This document shows positions 1-5,244 of a DNA stretch of 6,597 nucleotides, in pieces (the stretch's first letter is position 1; each line of letters begins with the position of its first letter). The stretch comes from DAOTEJ01 sp035454085 (GTDB lineage Bacteria > Pseudomonadota > Gammaproteobacteria > Burkholderiales > Burkholderiaceae_F). The stretch covers positions 1 to 6,597 of the forward strand of contig DAOTEJ010000112.1 of NCBI GenBank assembly GCA_035454085.1, in the 5' to 3' direction. Both the position numbers and the translations under genes were made by a program. The notes beneath the pieces are model-generated. The model did no database searches. It saw nothing but the letters and a program-made list of their open reading frames with translations, and was not told where the DNA came from.

Positions 1-224
1 TCCGGCGCCTCGATCCGTCGCTCCCGCCAGGGAAGACTGAAGCCCGGCAGTCCCACCCCCTCACCGCCGAAGGTCAGACTCGCGAGCAGCGCGTGAAACA
101 GCAGCGAGAGCGCCAGCGCCAGCGCCAGCCGACGGCGCTCGCGACCCGGCAGCGGCGGCGGGCCGCCTTGCAGTTCGCGGGTCGGTGGCGGCGCCGGCGC
201 GGCGCCGGAATCCGTCGCACTCAA
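1..224 (-). CDS. TonB-like membrane-anchored protein, N-terminal part only (cut by window edge)
   Basis: The reading frame is open from a TTG codon (222-224, minus strand) to the left edge, giving 74 complete residues. Residues 1-32 are a short Pro/Ala-rich cytoplasmic stretch ending in a positive patch (RERRR, 28-32). One hydrophobic helix follows at about 33-52 (LALALALSLLFHALLASLTF), then a Gly-rich turn and the start of a periplasmic domain. This is a type II single-pass anchor. Inside the helix, Ser40 and His44 form the S-x3-H spacing that is functionally important in the TonB transmembrane helix, but later positions of the TonB motif do not obviously match. TTG was chosen because it is the only ATG/GTG/TTG in frame after the upstream stop (366-368), and a Shine-Dalgarno-like AAAGGCGGAG lies 5 bases before it. 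The body of the protein is outside the window, so TonB, TolA-like or another anchored protein are all possible. It is divergent from ubiB. Confidence 0.6.
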   Translation of the reverse strand, partial: MSATDSGAAPAPPPTRELQGGPPPLPGRERRRLALALALSLLFHALLASLTFGGEGVGLPGFSLPWRERRIEAP

Positions 225-229
225 GCGCG

Positions 230-239
230 CTCCGCCTTT
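230..239 (-). promoter_or_regulatory. Ribosome binding site that decides the TTG start
   Basis: On the minus strand AAAGGCGGAG ends 5 bases before the TTG at 222-224. It is a moderately good Shine-Dalgarno match at suitable spacing. It supports the non-ATG start of the TonB-like gene, since no other standard start exists in that frame before the upstream stop. Confidence 0.5.
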
Positions 240-339
240 GCCGCCGCGGCGCTGCGTCCGCTCGGCAGCCGGACACCTTCCGCCGGGCGCGTGCGCGATC
301 CCGGCCCGCTCTGTGGCCGCTCGCCATTGCTGCGCGCGT

Positions 340-351
340 CGAAGGCCTTCG
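340..351. repeat. 12-bp perfect palindrome in intergenic region
   Basis: CGAAGGCCTTCG is its own reverse complement; the symmetry stops at the next base pair on each side. It sits well inside the gap between the divergent genes, where an operator would be plausible. A 12-bp palindrome can also arise by chance in sequence this GC-rich, so function is only a possibility. Confidence 0.3.
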
Positions 352-583
352 TAGACCGCAGCCGTTCAGTTGGCACATTCACCTGCGTCGGGGCTCCGGC
401 AGCGATCTTCTCAGGTCCGCGCCGACTTTCGAAGCGGGGCCTGCTCTTGCCTCGATCGCCAGCCTGACCGGCGCCGGGTGGCGCGGCGGACCAAGCCGCG
501 CCTCCCCCACACTGCCTCGCGAAGCGCTCGACCCGTCGCCTCTGGCCCGGCTGCGGCCGCCCGGGTCGTTGCAGGAGCGGCCC

Positions 584-589
584 TACAAT
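584..589 (+). promoter_or_regulatory. Predicted -10 box of ubiB (leaderless-type spacing)
   Basis: TACAAT matches the sigma-70 -10 consensus at five of six bases and stands out in very GC-rich DNA. It ends seven bases before the ubiB ATG, so transcription would be expected to start at or within a base or two of the start codon. No -35 match is visible 16-18 bp upstream (CCGGGT region). The surrounding 16 bases (580-595) recur with one mismatch at 2808-2823, ahead of the symporter. Confidence 0.5.
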
Positions 590-596
590 CCGCGCC

Positions 597-2168
597 ATGC
601 AGATTCTCAGGCTTGCGCGCATTCTTCAGGTCGTCTGGCGCTACCGGCTCGACCAGATCGCGGCGAGCTCGCTGAGGAGCCCCGCGCTCCAGCGCGTCGA
701 GCGCTGGACCAGCCGCGGTCCCGTGGCAAGCCAGCCCCGTGGCGCACGCCTGCGCCAGGCGCTGGTGGACCTCGGCCCGATCTTCGTCAAGTTCGGGCAG
801 CTGCTGTCCACGCGGCGCGATCTGATGCCCGCCGACATCGCCGACGAGCTTGCGCTGCTGCAGGACCGCGTTCCCCCCTTCGATCCGGAGGTGGCGTTCC
901 GCGAGATCGAGCGCGGCCTGAAGCGGCCGATCGACGAGGTCTTCTCGCACTTCGAGCGCGAACCGGTGGCCAGTGCCTCGATCGCGCAGGTGCACTTCGC
1001 GGTGCTGCGCAGCGGCCCCCACGCCGGCCGCGAGGCCGCGGTCAAGGTGCTGCGCCCCGGCATGCTGCCGGCGATCGAGCGCGACATCGCGCTCATGTAC
1101 ACGGCGGCGGGCTGGATCGAGCGCCTGTGGGCCGACGGCAAGCGGCTGCGTCCGCGCGAGGTGGTGGCCGAGTTCGACACCGTGCTGCACGACGAGCTCG
1201 ACCTGATGCGCGAGGCGGCCAACGCCTCGCAGTTCCGCCGCAACTTCGCCGGCAGCCACATGCTCTTCATCCCCGAGATGTTCTGGGACTACTCCAGCGC
1301 CTCGGTGCTGGTGATGGAGCGCATGTCCGGCATCCCCAGCAGCCAGGTCGATCGGCTGCGCGCCATGGGCGTGGACATCAAGCGCCTCTCGGCCGACGCC
1401 GTGGAGCTGTTCTTCACCCAGGCGTTGCGCGACGGCTTCTTCCACGCCGACATGCACCCCGGCAACATCCTGGTGGGCGACAGCGGCCCGGCCTTCGGTC
1501 ACTGGGTGGGCCTGGACTACGGGATCGTGGGCACCCTCACCGACAAGGACAAGTACTACCTCGCGCACAACTTCCTGGCCTTCTTCCGGCGTGACTACAA
1601 GCGCGTGGCCGAGCTGCACGTCGAGAGCGGCTGGGTGCCGCCCGGCACGCGCGTCGACGCGCTCGAGGGGGCGATCCGCACCGTGTGCGAGCCGATCTTC
1701 GACAAGCCGCTCAAGGACATCTCCTTCGGCCTCGTGCTGCTGCGCCTGTTCGAGGCCTCGCGCCGCTTCAACGTCGAGATCCAGCCCCAGCTCGTGCTGC
1801 TGCAGAAGACCCTGCTCAACGTCGAAGGCCTGGGGCGCCAGCTCGATCCCGACCTCGACCTGTGGAAGACGGCCAAGCCCTTCCTCGAGCGCTGGATGCG
1901 CCAGCAGCTCGGCTTCAAGGGCATGGAAGAGAAGCTGCGCTGGGAGTCGGCGCAATGGGGCGCGCTGCTGCCCCAGCTGCCGCGCCTGGTGGTGCAGTCG
2001 CTGCGCGACGGCATGGAGTCGCGCCAGGCCACCCTCGAGGAGCTGCGCGCCCTGCGCGACGAGACCCGGCGCCGCAACCGCCTGCTGACCGTGGCGGTGA
2101 GCCTGCTGGCGGTGGCCGTTTTCGCGGCACTGTGGGTGTCCGTGGGCCTGCCCTGGCCGGGGCGCTGA
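597..2168 (+). CDS. ubiB: UbiB, ABC1/ADCK-type atypical kinase of ubiquinone biosynthesis
   Basis: UbiB is a protein-kinase-like ATPase at the inner membrane that supports the ubiquinone synthesis complex. The 523 residues fit the family (about 545 in E. coli). Family hallmarks appear in order: the KxGQ motif (K65-Q68, KFGQ) followed by STRRDLMP; the Ala-rich loop replacing the Gly-rich loop (VASASIAQVH, 124-133); the ATP-site lysine K150 in AAVKVLRPG; the ExD motif (E200-D202); the catalytic-loop-like HADMHPGN (283-290); and the metal-binding D307-Y308-G309, where the family usually has DFG. A hydrophobic helix at about 498-517 is the C-terminal membrane anchor. The ATG start matches the expected short N-terminal helix. 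No Shine-Dalgarno lies at normal spacing: AGGAG at 573-577 is 19 bases away. A methyltransferase gene follows after 6 bp. Identification is firm; the exact biochemical role of UbiB is debated even in model organisms. Confidence 0.96.
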   Translation: MQILRLARILQVVWRYRLDQIAASSLRSPALQRVERWTSRGPVASQPRGARLRQALVDLGPIFVKFGQLLSTRRDLMPADIADELALLQDRVPPFDPEVAFREIERGLKRPIDEVFSHFEREPVASASIAQVHFAVLRSGPHAGREAAVKVLRPGMLPAIERDIALMYTAAGWIERLWADGKRLRPREVVAEFDTVLHDELDLMREAANASQFRRNFAGSHMLFIPEMFWDYSSASVLVMERMSGIPSSQVDRLRAMGVDIKRLSADAVELFFTQALRDGFFHADMHPGNILVGDSGPAFGHWVGLDYGIVGTLTDKDKYYLAHNFLAFFRRDYKRVAELHVESGWVPPGTRVDALEGAIRTVCEPIFDKPLKDISFGLVLLRLFEASRRFNVEIQPQLVLLQKTLLNVEGLGRQLDPDLDLWKTAKPFLERWMRQQLGFKGMEEKLRWESAQWGALLPQLPRLVVQSLRDGMESRQATLEELRALRDETRRRNRLLTVAVSLLAVAVFAALWVSVGLPWPGR

Positions 2169-2174
2169 GCGGCG

Positions 2175-2816
2175 ATGGAATTCCGCACCCGCGACGCCGC
2201 TCGCCCCGACTTCTGGGACGAGCGCTACGCCGCGGGCGTCACGCCCTGGGATCTGGGACGCGCTCCGTTCGAGCTCGAGTCCTGGGCGGCGAGGCAGGCA
2301 CCCGGCAGCAAGGTGCTGATCCCGGGCTGCGGACGCGCCTACGAGGCCGTGCTGTTCGCGCGTCATCGCCTGGCGGTCACGGCGATCGACATCTCGGCTC
2401 AGGCGGTGGCCGCCGCCCGCGCCGTGCTGGGCGAGGCGCCGGGGATCGCGCTCGTGCAGGCCGACTTCTTCGCGCCCCTGGAGGGCGAGCCCTTCGACCT
2501 GATCTACGAGCGGGCCTTCGCCTGCGCCCTGCCGCCGCGCCTGTGGCCGGCCTGGGCGCAGCGTTGCGCCGCGCTGCTCGCGCCCGGCGGGCGTCTGGTG
2601 GGGTACTTCCTGCTCGACGAGGCGGTCGATCCCGCCACCCGTCGCGGACCCCCCTTCGCCATGCGCCGCGCCGAACTCGATGCCCTGCTCGCCCCGAGCT
2701 TCGACCTGGCCGAAGCGACCGCAGCCGACGAGCAACTCGCGGTGTTGCGCGGACAGCTTTGGATGACGTGGATGCGGCGCGCCGGCGGGCCGACTGCGCC
2801 TCGGGCCGCCCTATAA
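2175..2816 (+). CDS. TPMT-family SAM-dependent methyltransferase
   Basis: This 213-residue protein is a soluble class I methyltransferase of the thiopurine S-methyltransferase (TPMT) family, which transfers methyl from SAM to thiols, selenium or tellurium compounds, or halides in characterised relatives. The N-terminus has the family pattern FWDERYAAGVTPWDLG (13-28). SAM motif I is VLIPGCGRAYE (47-57), the acidic residue ending strand 2 is D72 (AIDIS), and the adenine-side acidic residue is D97 (QADFF). FDLIYERAFACALPP (107-121) is the family's typical strand 4 region, followed by LLAPGG (134-139). The ATG lies 6 bases after the ubiB stop with no strong ribosome binding site, which suggests co-transcription and translational coupling. 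Its stop codon TAA lies inside the next gene's -10 box. The substrate cannot be read from the sequence; co-transcription with ubiB does not prove a role in quinone synthesis. Confidence 0.88.
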   Translation: MEFRTRDAARPDFWDERYAAGVTPWDLGRAPFELESWAARQAPGSKVLIPGCGRAYEAVLFARHRLAVTAIDISAQAVAAARAVLGEAPGIALVQADFFAPLEGEPFDLIYERAFACALPPRLWPAWAQRCAALLAPGGRLVGYFLLDEAVDPATRRGPPFAMRRAELDALLAPSFDLAEATAADEQLAVLRGQLWMTWMRRAGGPTAPRAAL

Positions 2817-2817
2817 T
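2790..2817 (+). promoter_or_regulatory. Predicted sigma-70 promoter of the symporter gene
   Basis: A perfect TATAAT -10 box lies at 2812-2817. The best -35 candidate is CCGACT at 2790-2795 with a 16-bp spacer; it keeps only the central GAC of TTGACA, so it is weak. Transcription would start near 2824, giving a leader of about 44 bases. The methyltransferase stop codon TAA is bases 2814-2816, inside the -10 box. Confidence 0.55.
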
Positions 2818-2818
2818 C

Positions 2819-2850
2819 CGCGCGCCTTTTCCGCCCCCTACCAGCGCGCG
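2819..2850 (+). repeat. GC inverted repeat in symporter leader
   Basis: CGCGCGC (2819-2825) and GCGCGCG (2844-2850) are exact inverted copies separated by 18 bases. If transcription starts near 2824, most of the left arm would be missing from the RNA, so a hairpin would require an earlier start or transcription read-through from ubiB. There is no T-run, so it is not a rho-independent terminator. Confidence 0.3.
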
Positions 2851-2871
2851 ATGAGCGCGGCAGAGTCATGA
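2851..2871 (+). other. Six-codon upstream ORF overlapping the symporter start
   Basis: ATG at 2851 opens a frame encoding MSAAES, whose TGA stop (2869-2871) shares bases with the symporter ATG in an ATGA overlap. Such an arrangement could couple translation of the symporter to the mini-ORF. No Shine-Dalgarno precedes the mini-ORF (the upstream bases are GCGCGCG), so translation is doubtful. Confidence 0.25.
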
Positions 2872-4313
2872 CCCTGATCGCCTTCGTCGCCCTGTACCTG
2901 CTGGTCTCGATCGGCATCGGCCTGTACGCCGCCACCCGGGTCAAGAACACGACCGACTACGCGCTGGCCGGCCGCTCGCTGCCGCTGGTGATGGTGATCA
3001 CCGCCACCTTTGCCACCTGGTTCGGCTCCGAGACCGTGCTGGGACTTCCGGCCAAGTTCGTCGAAGGCGGCCTGTCCAAGACCATCGAGGACCCCTTCGG
3101 TGCCGGCCTGGCGCTGATCCTGGTGGGCATGTTCTTCGCGGCGCGCCTGTACCGCATGAACCTGCTGACCATCGGCGACTTCTACCGCAAGCGCTACGGC
3201 AAGGGCGTCGAGATGTTCTGCTCGGCCTTCATCATCGTGTCCTACCTCGGCTGGGTGGCGGCGCAGGTCGCGGCGCTGGGCTTGGTGTTCAACCTGCTCA
3301 CCGGCGGGGCGATGAGCGTGTCGCAGGGCATGATCCTGGGCACCACCGTCGTGCTGGTCTACACGGTCTACGGCGGCATGTGGTCGGTGGCCCTGACCGA
3401 CTTTTTCCAGATGATCCTGATCGTGATCGGCCTGGCGGTCATCGCCTTCTTTGCGGCCGACATGGCGGGCGGCGCCGACAAGGTGGTCGACTACGCGGCC
3501 GCCAAGGACATGTTCCGCTTCTTCCCCGAGGCCGAACTCAAGCCCTGGCTGTTCTGGATCTCGGCGGCCATCACCTTGATGATCGGCTCGATCCCGCAGC
3601 AGGACGTGTTCCAGCGGGTGATGTCGGCCAAGAACGTGCAGACCTCGGTGCTCGGCCCCATCCTCGGCGGCAGCCTCTACATCCTGTTCGCCTTCGTGCC
3701 CATGTTCATCGTGGTCGCCGCGCTGATCGTGATGCCCGAGCAGGCGCAGTCCCTGCTCGCCGACGATCCGCAGAAGGTGCTGCCCACGCTGGTGATGGAA
3801 CACATGCCGCTGTGGCTGCGCGTGCTGTTCTTCGGCGCGGTGCTCTCGGCCATCATGTCCACGGCCTCGGCCACGATGCTGGCGCCCTCGACCACCTTCG
3901 TCGAGAACATCCTCAAGAACTTCATGCCGCTGTCCGACAAGCGCGAGCTGCGCGCGATGCGCATCACGCTGTTCTTCTTCGCTCTGGCCGTGCTGGCCTA
4001 CGCCCTGATCATGGAAGGCACGCCGATCTACGAGATGGTGGCCATGGCCTACCAGTTCCCGGTGGTGGGTGCGTTCTGGCCGCTGGTGTGCGGCCTGTAC
4101 TGGAAGCGCGCCACCACGCAGGGCGCGGTGTGGTCCATCACCCTCGGGCTGGCGAGCTGGCTGATCCTGAGCGCGACGCCCCTGGGCGAGGTCTTCCCCG
4201 CGGTGCTGGGCGGCTTCATCGTCGCGGGCCTGGGCATGTGGGTCGGCTCGCTGGTGCCCACCGCCGGCAACCGCGCGCACCGCGCGCACCGCCACGGCGC
4301 CTCGACGCTCTAG
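2868..4313 (+). CDS. Sodium:solute symporter (SSF family), substrate unknown
   Basis: This is an inner-membrane Na+-coupled transporter of the SSF (PutP/PanF/SGLT) superfamily, 481 residues with about 13 hydrophobic segments. Family marks in order: TTDYALAGRSLPL (28-40) after the first helix; ATWFGSETVLGLP (49-61), the interrupted helix that helps form the substrate and ion site; LTIGDFYRKRYG (100-111); YTVYGGMWSVALTDFFQ (165-181); QQDVFQRVMSAKN (244-256); and SAIMSTASATMLAPST (327-342). The last aligns with the PutP helix whose Ser-Thr pair binds Na+, so S331 and T332 are likely sodium ligands. The aspartate that PutP has near GLP in its second segment is absent (W51 there), so proline is not the assumed substrate. 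The C-terminal tail is basic and His-rich (RAHRAHRH, 469-476). The start is the ATG overlapped by a tiny upstream ORF. It has its own promoter and ends 3 bp from the convergent lipoprotein gene. Confidence 0.92.
   Translation: MTLIAFVALYLLVSIGIGLYAATRVKNTTDYALAGRSLPLVMVITATFATWFGSETVLGLPAKFVEGGLSKTIEDPFGAGLALILVGMFFAARLYRMNLLTIGDFYRKRYGKGVEMFCSAFIIVSYLGWVAAQVAALGLVFNLLTGGAMSVSQGMILGTTVVLVYTVYGGMWSVALTDFFQMILIVIGLAVIAFFAADMAGGADKVVDYAAAKDMFRFFPEAELKPWLFWISAAITLMIGSIPQQDVFQRVMSAKNVQTSVLGPILGGSLYILFAFVPMFIVVAALIVMPEQAQSLLADDPQKVLPTLVMEHMPLWLRVLFFGAVLSAIMSTASATMLAPSTTFVENILKNFMPLSDKRELRAMRITLFFFALAVLAYALIMEGTPIYEMVAMAYQFPVVGAFWPLVCGLYWKRATTQGAVWSITLGLASWLILSATPLGEVFPAVLGGFIVAGLGMWVGSLVPTAGNRAHRAHRHGASTL
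4272..4289 (+). repeat. In-frame 9-bp tandem duplication in symporter tail
   Basis: CGCGCGCAC occurs twice in direct tandem and encodes RAH-RAH (residues 469-474), followed by RH. Being a multiple of three and within the C-terminal tail after the last membrane segment, it is probably a harmless slippage duplication. Confidence 0.6.
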
Positions 4314-4316
4314 CGC

Positions 4317-5231
4317 CTAGCTGCGCCCGTTCGCCGCGCCGGCGGCGAGCAGGGTCGCGTCCTCCTCGTAGCCCGCCAGCTTGCGTACCAGATGGGCGCG
4401 CTGGCTGGGGCTCGCGCTGTTCAGCAGGCGCGCGATCAACTCCGCATTGGCCTCGCGCGCCTGTTGCACGAACGCGCGCCGCGCCGCGTCCGGCGGCCGC
4501 GCCAGCTCCGCGAAGAAGCCGCGCATCCAGGTGGTCGCCTCGGCCAGGGCCGGGCGCTCGCGGGCGATGCGCTCGAGCAGGGCAATGAACTCGGCGTTGC
4601 GGCGCGCACCTTCCTCGCTCCAGGTAAGCGCGTCATTGGGCCGCTCGGCCAGCAGCGCGCGCAGCAACTCCTTCTGCGCGCGCGAGACCGAGCCCAGCCA
4701 GGACTCGGCACGATCCACGGTGCGGCGCAGGCGCGCCTCGCGAAAGCCTGGCCCGTCGACCTTGGCTTCGCGGCGCCACTCCTGGTTGCTGTCGGCGAGC
4801 TTGTCGCGCAGGCGCTCGATCTGCGCCGGGCGCAGGGTGAGCGCGAGCTCGGCCAGATCGGGCGCGGCTGCCTCGCCCAGGCGCGCGAGGCGCTCGTTCA
4901 GCTCCTGGTTCAGGGCCAGCACCTCGGCGGGCGTGACCTCGCGCTCCACTGCGGTGCGGGCTTGCGCCAGCAGGGCCGCGTAATCGCGCAGTTGCGATCC
5001 GCGGTGCCAGGCGAGGAACTTGGCGCTGCGCGCCTTGACCAGCGCCTGTTGCGTCTCGTCCAGATCCAGATAGCGATTGAGCGTCCAGGCGAGCGCCGTG
5101 TCGGCGTTGTTGTAGCCCACGCGCAGCCCCGCGCTGCAGGAGGCAAGCAACAGCGCGCCGCCGAGCAGCAGCCAGCGCGCTCGGCGCAGGGCGCCAGCGG
5201 GGGCAGGGCTAGAATCGATCGACTTTCTCAT
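4317..5231 (-). CDS. Putative outer-membrane lipoprotein, DUF6279 type
   Basis: This 304-residue protein has a lipoprotein signal peptide: a basic region (RRAR, 16-19), a hydrophobic core (WLLLGGALLLA, 20-30) and a lipobox LLAS with Cys32 as the lipidated residue. Ser at position +2 predicts outer-membrane sorting under the Lol rule. The mature part is charged and mostly helical. GYNNADTALAW (39-49), then RYLDLDETQ (53-61), AWHRGSQLRDYA (74-85) and the C-terminal SPSQRAHLVRKLAGYEED (274-291) fit the DUF6279 pattern as I recall it; the function of that family is unknown. ATG at 5229-5231 was chosen because it gives a normal-length signal peptide; in-frame ATGs at 5258 and 5252 would extend it into glmU and add a polar N-terminus. 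Its Shine-Dalgarno is weak (GTGAG, three bases upstream). The stop is 3 bp from the convergent symporter stop; the start is 13 bp from divergent glmU. Confidence 0.85.
   Translation of the reverse strand: MRKSIDSSPAPAGALRRARWLLLGGALLLASCSAGLRVGYNNADTALAWTLNRYLDLDETQQALVKARSAKFLAWHRGSQLRDYAALLAQARTAVEREVTPAEVLALNQELNERLARLGEAAAPDLAELALTLRPAQIERLRDKLADSNQEWRREAKVDGPGFREARLRRTVDRAESWLGSVSRAQKELLRALLAERPNDALTWSEEGARRNAEFIALLERIARERPALAEATTWMRGFFAELARPPDAARRAFVQQAREANAELIARLLNSASPSQRAHLVRKLAGYEEDATLLAAGAANGRS
5210..5215 (+). promoter_or_regulatory. Candidate -10 box of glmU inside the lipoprotein gene
   Basis: TAGAAT matches five of six -10 consensus bases and lies 29 bases before the glmU ATG, predicting a start near 5222 and a leader of about 23 bases. 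It overlaps codons 6-8 of the opposite-strand lipoprotein gene. No clear -35 is visible 16-18 bp upstream, and no Shine-Dalgarno precedes the glmU ATG. Confidence 0.4.
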
Positions 5232-5244
5232 ACGCTCACGCACG

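Larger units (their letters stand above)
225..596. other. Intergenic region between divergent TonB-like gene and ubiB
   Basis: These 372 bp lie between the start codons of two divergent genes. The open frames crossing them encode Arg/Ala/Pro/Ser-rich low-complexity sequence with no domain-like pattern, and they overlap ubiB or the TonB-like gene in other frames, so I call no gene. Visible elements are the palindrome at 340-351, the ribosome binding site of the leftward gene at 230-239 and the -10 box of ubiB at 584-589. I found no convincing leftward promoter, terminator or RNA gene. The length is generous compared with the other junctions in the window (3, 6, 13 and 51 bp). Confidence 0.55.

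Noticed and set aside
61..622. Small open frames on both strands in the left intergenic region (for example minus 61-378 and 221-622, plus 93-467)
   Set aside because: All are Arg/Ala/Pro/Ser-rich. They overlap the better-supported TonB-like frame or the ubiB start, and none has a domain-like pattern or supported start.
185..1594. 469-codon plus-strand open frame overlapping the intergenic gap and ubiB
   Set aside because: Arg/Ala/Pro-rich shadow in a different frame from ubiB; it has no recognisable domain.
411..2735. 774-codon minus-strand open frame antisense to ubiB and the methyltransferase
   Set aside because: Its product is low-complexity (His/Gln/Arg/Ala/Gly-rich) without domain patterns and lies opposite two well-recognised genes. 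It follows from strong G/C third-position bias suppressing antisense stops.
2819..2850. Inverted repeat as a terminator for the ubiB operon
   Set aside because: No T-run follows the right arm, the 18-base loop is long, and the repeat is a simple alternating GC string that can arise by chance.
2838..4295. 485-codon minus-strand open frame antisense to the symporter
   Set aside because: His/Asp/Gln/Gly-rich composition typical of the reverse of membrane-protein codons; the plus strand carries clear SSF motifs.
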